This document shows, piece by piece, positions 55,010 through 64,000 of a DNA stretch of 64,000 nucleotides. The DNA lies in the NCBI GenBank assembly GCA_017311185.1, contig JAESUZ010005462.1, forward strand, positions 2,232,001-2,296,000. Direction: 5' to 3'. The stretch's first letter is position 1. Every line of letters begins with the position of its first letter. Under the pieces are notes generated by a model. The model ran no database searches and had not been told where the DNA came from. It saw nothing but the letters and a program-made list of their open reading frames with translations. A program made the position numbers and the translations under genes. This stretch comes from Proteles cristata cristata. Lineage: Eukaryota; Chordata; Mammalia; Carnivora; Hyaenidae.

Positions 55010-55559
55010 CCTGAGCTCTCGCACTTCTATTTATAGTCCCAGTCCTCGTCAGAAGGCAGTCCCAGGGTTTCCTCCCAGTTCCCTCCCCTTGCCTCCTCAG
55101 GTCTTGGGTTGGGATTGTTTCATGTGGCTGGGAGCTATAAATATTTTCATTAAATTAAATATCCTAAATATCCATAAAGATGATGGATTGAAACCACATC
55201 TACTTTTTTTCTCTTAAGCACCCCACCCCACAAAGAACCATAGAAAGGAATCTTTAAAAGCCATCAATCCTTGATATGGAGAGAACAAGTGATAATGGCG
55301 CCATAACGTTGGAGGATGGGAAGACGGCAGATACGTGATAACGGATTCAGCAGATCCCAGTGGGGAAAGCCAAGAACTCACCTGATCTATGTGGCAGTGT
55401 CTCAAAGGCTTGGACAGTGATGAGTATGCTCTCCTATTTCAGGCGACTGGAGAATCCCTAACTACGCCCTGGATAGAGTTGGGGCTACCGTTTCATATTC
55501 AGAGGTCAGGGGGACATAGGCATACGAATTGCTGTGCAATGACTACCAACACAGCACTG

Positions 55560-57530
55560 ACAACATGTGGAGCCAGACCTTCACCTACTCAGCAAGAGGA
55601 AGGAAGAGTTTCTCAGGGGCCCTAACAAGTCCAAGAAGAGCTTAAATACACAGACTTCCAGGATTTCAAACAGATGGCTCAGCAGGGATCAGAGTCCACT
55701 CCTACCACAGGCTCAGAGCTTCCAGTCTGAAAGACCAAGACCAAAACAGAAGAAAAAAAAAAGGAAGGAAAGAGACTATATAGCGAGAAAATTAAAACCA
55801 AATTTAATATCCTTTAGAGAGAAAGGAGTCATCAAACAAATGAGTCAGCAAGTAAACACAGGCTACTCCAAACAAAAAGGGAACATTAAAAGTGAGCTCT
55901 TGGAAATTTAAAACATGATGATGGTAAAAATGAAGGGATGAAAATAAAATTGAGGAATTTCCCAAAAGGTAGAGCAGAAAGACAAAAGGATGGGAAATAA
56001 GGAGGGAAGACAGAGACAGGAACCAGTTCAAGAGGGCAACCAACTTCCTAGGAGTTTCTGACACACCTGAGAAAATGGAGGGGAGAAAATGCCGACTCAC
56101 CCTCCAAATATATTCCTAATCAAACGACTTCTTACCATGTCCACCACCAGCAATCATCTACCAGCATCTCTACTAGAGTAATGCAAATTCTGATTTCCAC
56201 TCTCCTCGCTTTGCCTTGCCTCCCACCAACAGTGCAGCAAAGGTGATCCTAAAGAAGTTTAAGTCTCATTGTGACACTTCTTTGCTAGAAAACTTTCCGC
56301 ATGACCAGTTTCCACCTCTCCAAACCCCATCATCTCCTGTTCTCAACTTCTGCTTCCTTTCCTCCCCTCTAATCAGACTGACCTCCTTACTCGCACTGAG
56401 TCTGCTCAGGCATCTTTCTTCAAGGGCCTTTGTACTTGCTGTTCCCTTTGGCTGGAATGATCTCTCACATACATGAATGGCATAATCTTTTTCTCTCATT
56501 CCTTTTTAATTTTTAACTTTGAGTGAAGGACAGGCAGAGAGAGGGAGACACAGAATTCGAAGCAGGCTCCAGGCTGAGCTGTTGACACAGAGCCTGATGC
56601 AGGGCTCGAACTACCGAGCCTGTGAGATCATGACTTGAGCTAAAGTCAGACACTTAACTAGCTTACTGAGCCACCCAGTCACTCTTCACTTCCTCTCATT
56701 CCTGACTCAAATATTTCCTTCTTGATGAGGTCTACCTTGGCTACTCCAAATAAAATTATGAGTACATGTCCCCACCCTTTGTTCCCTATTTTCTCCATAG
56801 CACTTATCATTAACTGACATCTTAAAATATAAGAAATTTTCCCAGAACTGAACTCAAAATGAGTTTCCAGACTGAAAGGTCCACCAAACACCCAGTAAAA
56901 TCACTGTGAACTTTCCAAGCACTAGGAATAAAGATTCTTTCAACTTGCTGAGGTCACAAAGCAGAATGTTTTCAAATTTCTCAATAGTAACATGGTAAAG
57001 AGCAAGACAATGGACAAATAATTCCCAACCTAAAATTTATTCCCCAACTGACAGACAAGTCTGAAGGTGGAATAAAAGCATTTTCTGGTTCCTAAGATCT
57101 AAGGATAATTTGCCTCATGCATCCTTGCTCCATAAAGCTACTAAAGCATGTGGATCACTGAAGCAGAAAAAGGAAAGCATAGAATCCTGCAACCAGAACA
57201 CGTGAGGCAGGTACAAAGGAGATGTCCAGGGTCACAAGGGAGATTCTGGGATGACAGCTGTGCACTAAAGCACAATCAGCCCAGTCTAAGGGGTTTCGCA
57301 TACCAGGCCTGCCCAATGGAATCGCAGCTCTGTAGCCAGGTAGAACTAGCAACAGACGTGTTGTGCAGAAATGATGGAATAAACTGAGAAGGCAGGGTAT
57401 ACTATAGAGGTAACAGGAATTCTCAATGAGAAGGCAGAGGAAGTGCCAGGACACGAGCCGTTCAGCCTTCCGGACAGAGAGCAGTGGCACTGCCCTGGAG
57501 GGATCACACCTAGGTGGAGCTGGGGGAGAT
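55560..57530 (+). mobile_element. Possible ancient LINE-like repeat, family uncertain
   Basis: AAGAAAGAGACTATATAGCG-type A-rich stretches, 'TTCCCAGAACTGAACTCAAA', GAAAGGTCCACCAAACACCC, 'TTCCCAACCTAAAATTTATT' and GAAGGTGGAATAAAAGCATT resemble an old mammalian interspersed repeat, interrupted by a SINE at 56504. I cannot name the family; the edges are rough. Confidence 0.35.
56504..56692 (-). mobile_element. CAN-SINE, antisense
   Basis: Tail TTTTTAATTTTTAACTTTG, GAAGCAGGCTCCAGGCTGAG, head CTGAGCCACCCAGTCAC. Duplication CTCTCATTCCT at 56493 and 56693. Confidence 0.9.
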
Positions 57531-57939
57531 GGGAACAGACTTACAGACTGGTTGGCTTGTCCTTGTGGATGGCTAGTAAGTAGTCTGGAAAGAATGAGCA
57601 GTAGGTACAAAGGCAACTAAGCTGTGTGTGTGTGTGGTATTTAAGTTTAGGAAACACAAAAGTAAAACAGGAATGTATCTTTTATAAACATGGAGCTTTG
57701 AGAAGAAACTGGAGGCATGAACAGACTATTACATTCTTTTATAAGCATTTAAAGTTCTATGTATTCTTTTAAAAATTAAAATTGATTTTCAAAAAGATAC
57801 ACTGACTTCTCACTAAGCTCTCCAACCTTCTGACCTATGGGAATTTTCCTTTCACAGTATTTACCTCCCAAAATGTGATGGTAACAGATGTTGGTAGCTA
57901 GGATCCCAGGGGGCAAAGACACAAAAGAACTGAAGAGTA
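57531..57939. other. Short intergenic gap before the WRNIP1 3' end
   Basis: A short (TG)n run near 57624-57635; otherwise AT-rich sequence with nothing recognised. Confidence 0.4.
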
Positions 57940-58391
57940 CTTTGAAATAGTTTTATTGGCTCATAAGACCTTTGCATATAAAAAAAATACCCAAAACACT
58001 ATGCAGTATTAAATCACAATTACGTTTTTTTACCAATTCAAACTACCCTGAATATACATCTTTTAAAGGAAAAAAATCCTACAGAACTGAATTCTGAAAT
58101 GACATTATGACTTAAATACTATGACAAAATAGATAATTCCTTATAACATTAATTCATTGCACAAAGCTGCCAGATATTTTCATAAGCATAACCATTGCAC
58201 AGAGTGCAAATGAACACAATTTCAATGTTACACATTTAGTTGAAGTACATGTGCCTCCACCTAAGAACTCTGACATTTCTGGCACAAAATGTTGGTCTCT
58301 GAACTTCACCAGGCAACCAACTTCACAATCCAGTTACTCTTTCTCTCCCTAAAAAACAGACCCATCCTTCTGCTGTCAAAACCTACAAGAG
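57940..58391 (-). other. WRNIP1: WRNIP1 3' UTR
   Basis: AT-rich non-coding sequence between the WRNIP1 stop and an AATAAA on the - strand at 57957-57952. The transcript probably ends near 57930-57940. No SINE or L1 was recognised in it. Confidence 0.6.
57952..57957 (-). promoter_or_regulatory. Candidate WRNIP1 poly(A) signal
   Basis: TTTATT on the + strand (AATAAA on -), about 435 bases after the WRNIP1 stop codon. It is the first well placed hexamer for the 3' end. Confidence 0.55.
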
Positions 58392-58667
58392 TCAGCATCG
58401 CCTTTGCTTAAAGAAATCGACTCCTCTCAATTCTTCCGGCAGGTACTCCTGATCCACAGGCTCGCTGTACATGGGGTTGTACTTGTAGCCCTTGCCGTAG
58501 CCCAAATCCTTCATCAGCCTGGTGGGCGCGTTCCTCAGGTGCAGCGGCACGGGGGGCAGAGGTCCCTGGTGGTTTCGCAGGCATGCTTTGACATTGTTGT
58601 AGGCGCTGTACACCTCGATGGACTTTGGGGCTCTGGCAAAATAGACTACACACTGGGCCAAAAGCAC
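58392..58667 (-). CDS. WRNIP1: WRNIP1 last coding exon
   Basis: On the - strand, acceptor TTTGTCCTAG|GTG at 58667/58668. It encodes [20 protein letters not shown] through the C-terminus KQRRC, with TGA at 58394-58392. The first codon is the internal valine GTG and not a start. Confidence 0.95.
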   Translation of the reverse strand: MLLAQCVVYFARAPKSIEVYSAYNNVKACLRNHQGPLPPVPLHLRNAPTRLMKDLGYGKGYKYNPMYSEPVDQEYLPEELRGVDFFKQRRC

Positions 58668-60207
58668 CTAGGACAAAAAGGAAACATTGTAAAATGTTTA
58701 CATTTTACACCTATGAAGGTGCCAGAAAGTTTCTGTCTTGTGGAATATTTGATGACATCTCTAGTTAATTCTGAAAAGATTCCCACCATGCTTTTATTAC
58801 CCCCTTTTGTGCCTACAGCCTCCATAACCACTTGTGATGGGAAGAAGAAATTCCTACAGGAGGCAAGGGGGCGAACTAGACCAATGACTTACATTTTTTG
58901 TTAAACAGAACTTTCTACCAAGTGATTTTTTCCCCCTAAAATCCCAACATAGAAAACAGGTAAGTATGAAGCTGCTGTTTGTGGGTGAACTTATAGAAAC
59001 TTCCTGTTCAGCAGTTTCGACATTTCTGGCCCCAGGAAAGCCTGAGCACTTCCTCTGAAACCAGGACTACTAAAAAGTTTTAAAACATGATCTTGCTGTT
59101 GACACCTAAGGTCTCCTCTCTCTCTAGAGTCTAAGATTCTAAAATGAGAGTTAAAAAGCCAAGCAGCTTCTTCGCTGGCCCCGCACATTAAAGCTGTGGT
59201 AGGATAGATGTTCAAATCCATGAAGAACCAGCACAAGAAAAAGGAACTGATTAACAAAGAAGTGAGCTGATTACTTTACCTCACATTCGGGCATGCCTAT
59301 AAAATGACAGCCTTGGTAAGCAGCAACTGCTTGTGTTAGTGCAGATGGGTCTGCCAGACCTGTCACACACAGAAAGACACAGGAACGTTTTAGTCACAGT
59401 GCACACTCCCACCCAGGCCTGTCAACAAGCTGCTGCTACTACAGACCATCACTGCCTGTGGACTTCAGTTGACCAAAAAAATCCCATTTAGCAAACTGGA
59501 TAGACTTTTCTCTGATCTCATTAGCTTATTCAAGAAATATTTACTGGGTGGTAAATTGTTTCCTCATGGATAAAAACTACCTCTGGTAAGAAAAGTAAGA
59601 GAGTATAAACGACAAACATGAGAAACAAAGGCCATACAGTCACAAGGACAGACACATGAAAAACAAAACATCTATTAACACCAAAGAAAAGTAAAGTTTT
59701 TCTAATCTTCTTTAGTGTCTAGAATCTTCCATTTCTATTTCAGGAGCTGTCCCACTGAAAACCTGAACCCATGACTGCAAAGCATTTAAAATATTTTATT
59801 TCAATACTCACGTTAGGAAAATCACTACTGAAGAGTAAACAGTGATGACTTTAGGAACACAGACACTCAAAAGTACACATTCAATGCCAAAAAATAAACC
59901 AGTGAGTCTACACTTGTCTTATCTTCTCCTTACCTGTCCACATGCCACCAAGAAATTCTTAGGCCAAAAAGCAGCAGCATTCCTGCCCCCAACACCACAC
60001 AACCCCATCCTCCGTGAAGACCAAGGTTCGGGTCCTTCCGAGAACACTCACCTATGTCCTCACTGGCAAACCTCACAAGCCTCCTTGCCACGTACAGCGG
60101 GTCCTCTCCTCCTTCAAGCATGCGTGCAAGCCAGTAGAGAGAGGCACTCTGGTCTGAGCCCCTCATTGACTTATGAAGTGCGGAGATGCAGTTGTAATGC
60201 TCTTCTC
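58392..60207 (-). CDS. WRNIP1: WRNIP1, Werner helicase-interacting protein 1 (C-terminal three exons)
   Basis: WRNIP1 is a nuclear AAA+ ATPase of the RarA/MgsA family that acts at stalled replication forks, with an N-terminal ubiquitin-binding zinc finger. Three - strand exons (60052-60207, 59280-59359, 58392-58667) join in frame to give about 169 residues of the 665-residue family length. They run from [19 protein letters not shown] through [17 protein letters not shown] and the C-terminus DFFKQRRC. This part corresponds to the RarA/MgsA-type C-terminal oligomerisation region. The Walker motifs and the zinc finger lie in exons beyond the right edge. All splice sites are GT-AG with phases 1, 1 and 0. 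The sequence is essentially identical to the human protein as I know it, indicating strong constraint. The gene converges with SERPINB1, about 33 kb apart. Confidence 0.95.
59280..59359 (-). CDS. WRNIP1: WRNIP1 second-last exon
   Basis: On the - strand, acceptor GTGTGACAG|GT and donor TGTGAG|GTAAAG. It is 80 bases: two bases of the split glycine, then [10 protein letters not shown] to GMPECE, ending in phase 0. Confidence 0.95.
60052..60207 (-). CDS. WRNIP1: WRNIP1 third-last exon
   Basis: On the - strand, acceptor GGTATCTAG|GA and donor ACATAG|GTGAGTG. The first two bases complete a split glycine, then 51 codons follow from EEHYNC to SEDI, then the first base of the next glycine codon. It includes [20 protein letters not shown], a signature of the RarA/WRNIP1 C-terminal domain. 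Confidence 0.95.
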
Positions 60208-61564
60208 CTAGATACCACAAAAAGTACTTGCTCAACTGTGGGTCAGAAGCGGGAACACACAAAGCTCACAGGAGGGTCATCTGAGCCATAGGTTTGCTTC
60301 ACTTGGTTGATTTTAAGGAGGCTTAGATAAGGGACCCAGGAAAGCCTGGGGAGAGTGGAGTCTAACAGCTGTCCTCAGCTGCTCAGCGGGAGGGCACAAT
60401 GCCATGAGCGTGGAGCAGACCTATGCAGTTCCCCATGCGGCCCGTGGGGGTGTCTGGTAACCTGGTTCCCTTCAGAGAAGGAGGCTGCCGCAGAACCTGT
60501 GCTGCCCTTGCGGCGAATGAGCACAGACCAGATGAGGAGAAGCAGTTCTCTGGGGCCCCGCTGGACGGCCATAGCCAAGTGAGGAAGGAGAGGGATTCTG
60601 ATGTTCAGGTTCTACTGTATGCCCCCCTGAGGAAAACTGACCCTGGGTCTGGTTGTAGCCATTAGGATGGAGAGTCAAGTGGCAAGGACAGTTGTTATAG
60701 CCTCTCTGTTCCTCAGTGTCCTTTCCAGCTGCCTTTCTGGTATCTCAAGGCTGTGGTCACTTAAATCTGGTGTAGGACACCCACGTGGCCGGATCTGAGA
60801 AGGGCAGACACATGGACTGACAGCTCTCACAAGGAAAGCACTGTAGCCCCTCACCCTCACCACTTGGTCTCCTCCCACTTTCCACCCAGGATTCACATGT
60901 AAAAAAATCAGTGAAATGTGCTTTTAAAAAACATATAAGAAGAGAAAATTATAACTAAACATTTGTATTTGCACACATTTCACGATTTTCTGACCATCCT
61001 ATCTTCCTTACGTTCTAGGAGAGGACAGCCTCTTGCTGAGCCAAGAGCAGGGGAGCCATTCTTATAAGTATTAGTCCATCCATGCAAGCACCAATGTGGA
61101 CAGTGAGACCATGACCTGCTCTGCATACCATTTGGGCTCTGGGAACAAGTCCCAGCAGCTGACAATGCTGGTAAGACAATACTTGGCCTTCATGGGACAA
61201 GATGCTGGCCTGCCAAGGAGGAAAGACCCAGGAGGCTAACTGCAGGGACCTGAGCATCTCCTGTTCAGGAAGAAGGGAGATCAATGGCTTCAGCTCAGCC
61301 ACCAGATTTCTGTGGACAAGTGGAGTTGTCCTCTAGTTCACGACTTCCTAAGCTAAGTCACAATGTCACGGAGGCTGGCTAGGAGAGTGTTCTGGGTGAA
61401 CTCCACAAGGTTCTGGCACACCCCATCTTCACAGGCCTGGCCATGAAAGAAGCCACCACTGCCTCTCTTTCTGTCAAATGTAAATGAGAAGATGGCAATG
61501 AATCTCCCTGACACAAGCATTACTCACTTTCTCATACCTTTACTGCAGGTCAACGTTGAAAGTA

Positions 61565-61790
61565 AATAGAGTTAAGAACATGAGCTCTTAAGCCAGGCAG
61601 TCTGGGTTTGAGTGCCACACTTACTAGCCATGACCATGAGCAAGTTACTATCATCTCTATGCCTTGGGCTTCTCAGTTGTAACGTGGGGATTAGAAGACT
61701 ACATGGCTCACTGGACTGAGTCTTAATGTATGCCTGGTATGGAGTAAGCACTGTAGAAACATATAAGCATTAGATACTACTCTATGCTAG
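61565..61790 (+). repeat. MIR SINE in probable WRNIP1 intron
   Basis: AGGCAGTCTGGGTTTGAGTG, CACACTTACTAGCCATGACC, GAGCAAGTTACTATCATC, TTCTCAGTTGTAACGTGGGG, TGGAGTAAGCACT: nearly complete MIR. Confidence 0.78.
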
Positions 61791-62589
61791 CTTTCAGTTT
61801 TGCTTCATCATATACCACGTTTTAACCTAAAATTTCACATTATTTATGTAGAATCCTGACCTTAATGCAAGGCAGAGAATTTGTTCTCATTTAGAAATGT
61901 CTTTACTCTGATGCAGAAATATCTGAGCTAGTTACTGGAACCTACAAGTGAGTAACTATACACTAGATAACATTAAAAGAAATAATTAAAATTATGGGGG
62001 TGGGGATTTTTGTCTCACCAGAGTTATAAAAAGGCCTAAGAGTATAAGCTAGCAGGTTTCCAGGGCAATGCTTCGATCATCCCTATTTATGGAACACAGC
62101 TTGGAAGAGGACAATTCTCTAGGATCCGAACTATATTCATGAGCGTCTACAGATCGACGATTGTGCTGCTACTCTACAGTGGGGTATGCTGGAGACGGCG
62201 GCGGGGGGTGGGGGTGGGGGGTCACATTAAGTGTAAGACTTGTAGAATGTGTGGTTTCTCGAGACCTGACCCCAGGCAGCCTCCTATTGTCCCCAGACCT
62301 TCCGAGGGCAACACAAGAGCCACAGAGAAAGTTGTCCCCATTGTGTATGGCTCCCCTGGATGGAATATGAGCCCTAAGAAGTAGAAACCCTATGACTAGA
62401 CATGTCTGACATCCACTGTGTGTGTATGGGTGTGTGTGTGTGTGTACTCATGTGAGTGTATGTTATTGTGTGTGAGTGAGCGTGTTCTAGTGGGAAACTG
62501 GGGACCTCAGGATGGGCTGGTATGGAGGCAGCACCAATAGTGGGGAAGGACACAGTCCTAGGAAACAGTCTGGCACCTTGAGCTGAGGA

Positions 62590-62740
62590 TGCTTTACTAC
62601 TTGTTTGCGAACTAGGGCAAGCTTTGTTAACTACAAAATGGGAATATAATAACTACCTCCTATGGTAATTTTGAGAATTAAAAAAAACCAATGTGTATAA
62701 GATACTCAAATATTCAATGCTAGCTAATGTTATGTTAAAT
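62590..62740 (+). repeat. MIR-like SINE
   Basis: ACTACAAAATGGGAATATAA, TAACTACCTCCTATGGTAAT and TTTGAGAATTAAAAAAAACC follow the MIR 3' half. Confidence 0.65.
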
Positions 62741-64000
62741 GGTAGCTTTTTGGTTTTTAAATCAGAGTCTGATAAAATGTGAAAAAACAGTTCCAATCCA
62801 TCTAGTCAAAGTGAAGAACCTCCTTTAGGACACGTACAAGAAGAGAGAGGGACCCCGTTGTTGGAACCCCCAGAAACAATGGAGAGTCCAGGATGTGGGA
62901 ATACTTTTTTTACCTCTTAAAATTTAAACTTTTATTCATATCTCCAATTCCTATATTTGCTCAAAAGTAAAGCAAAGTTCCAAGACCAGAATGCTTTACT
63001 TTTCAGATTTTCCAAGCATTCATATGACATTCAGGAGCACAGATAGCTGGCCACCTAGGATCTCTGGGCTCTGCTAGGAGAGGTCCTGCTGAGAGGCATG
63101 TCCGCATTAGAAAGTAGAAAGGGCTGTTTGTTAAATGTCTCTAAGAAGTCCTTACTAATGCATCCATAGTGCCTATTAGCAACCCCCATCTCTGACCCCA
63201 ATCACTAAGGCTGAAAGAGCTTCTGTCATTTCCCCAAAGTCACACAGTTTTCTGTTCAACTCATCAGGGGGCAGTGCCTGGAACCCAAAGTCATTCTTAA
63301 GCTCTTCCACCCTCCTTCTCTAACCAGTAAGAAGTATTCTCCATCATCAAAAACATTTGGAAATACTCTAGGCAAGGTACTACTGCCTACATGATATCTG
63401 GAATATTCGATGATCAGCTTCCTCTTCTGGCATAGCTTTTAAAGGTAATTATTCCAGTTACTACAATGACTCTATCCAGAATCACACAAATATCCAAGCC
63501 CCAGAGTCCAGCCTAATCTACTGTATACTATCTTTATCTTATAAAAAGATGCGACTGTGCTGTGCTTATGACATTTAATATTGTTTCAAATCTGATATCT
63601 GTAAATGCAGTGCTACAAAAACAGATAAGTATACACAGCAAAATTAATATTTTAAAAAAGCTATTAAACTAAAAGCATCACATCATGATCCACGTAAATT
63701 TCATTTTTAGCTAGAAATTAAGCATTTTAATTCTCATTAAACTCATATAAATAAGTCACTTATTGCAAAAGTCCTCGTTATTTACTGCCATTACAAATGA
63801 TCACAAAAATTACTATCAATTGTAAACAGAGGGGCTTTCAAAAATACTTATATTCTAAAAAGCACTATATCAGGGAGTAACGGAAAAATACAAACCTATC
63901 TTACAAGGAAAGTTTAAAGCCTGCAATTTCAAACATGAAAGCTCTCAATTCTTATCAGAACAGCTTCTGCTCTGTGCCTCTCAAAAGAAAGGTTAGGAAG

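Larger units (their letters stand above)
60208..64000 (-). other. Probable WRNIP1 intron, no exon recognised
   Basis: Upstream of the exon at 60207 on the - strand. I searched for the preceding WRNIP1 coding stretch (the LSDGDARAGLNGLQL region) and did not find it. Contents are MIR-like copies (61565-61790, 62590-62740), a short TG repeat near 62400-62470, and otherwise unrecognised sequence. Open frames here lack splice support or family resemblance. Confidence 0.5.

Noticed and set aside
57155..57616. 153-codon open frame on the - strand
   Set aside because: No recognisable domain, no homologue known at this place, and it lies in a region resembling an old repeat.
58404..58904. 166-codon open frame on the + strand
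   Set aside because: It lies opposite the last WRNIP1 exon and runs into the intron; it is a shadow of the conserved - strand frame.
59842..60291. 149-codon open frame on the + strand
   Set aside because: Opposite a WRNIP1 exon, with no family resemblance or splice support.
1..64000. Searched by eye for CRISPR arrays, tRNA and rRNA genes and operon-like clusters
   Set aside because: None found; the tRNA-like heads belong to the CAN-SINEs, and the DNA is vertebrate.

Overview
This is mammalian nuclear DNA from a carnivore, almost certainly a felid or close feliform. The organism call rests on more than thirty copies of the tRNA-derived CAN-SINE in its feliform form (head 'GGGGCGCCTGGGTGGCTC', CT-rich body, A-rich tail) and on the matching carnivore L1 LINEs. 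No prokaryotic, viral or organellar genes were seen.

Two protein-coding genes are present and they converge. SERPINB1 (leukocyte elastase inhibitor) is complete on the + strand: CpG-rich promoter with a TATA box near 15491, a non-coding first exon ending at 15566, and six coding exons between 16773 and 24052. Together they encode 378 residues. The last three exons of WRNIP1 (Werner helicase-interacting protein 1, a RarA/MgsA-type AAA+ ATPase) lie on the - strand between 60207 and 58392; the rest of that gene lies beyond the right edge. SERPINB1 and WRNIP1 facing each other matches the human 6p25 order (WRNIP1-SERPINB1-SERPINB9-SERPINB6, seen here in inverse orientation).

Layout: 1-1640 holds a decayed last exon of a clade B serpin (+ strand, splice acceptor kept, three in-frame stops, one frameshift), upstream of SERPINB1 and in the same orientation. 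1640-15300 is intergenic DNA filled with L1 and SINE copies. 15360-25125 is SERPINB1. 25-31 kb is mostly unrecognised intergenic DNA. 31.8-43.4 kb is a LINE block: an old sense L1, an old antisense L1, and inside the latter a nearly full-length younger antisense L1 with its 5' region. 43.4-57.9 kb is intergenic, with MER20, MER5A-like, MIR and SINE copies. 57.95-60.2 kb is the 3' part of WRNIP1, and 60.2-64 kb is most likely WRNIP1 intron.

The most unusual observation is a 5'-inverted (twin-primed) L1 insertion in SERPINB1 intron 4. Its target-site duplication ends only 4 bases before exon 5. The duplication restored the last 16 intron bases, while the L1 now supplies the sequence where the branch point should lie. 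Also notable are a short second copy of part of that L1 930 bp upstream, an alanine at the expected reactive-centre P1 position of SERPINB1 where human has cysteine, the serpin relic, a perfect 56-bp tandem duplication, and a 43-bp inverted repeat. All repeat-family names and orthology calls come from recognition of the sequence, not from a database search.
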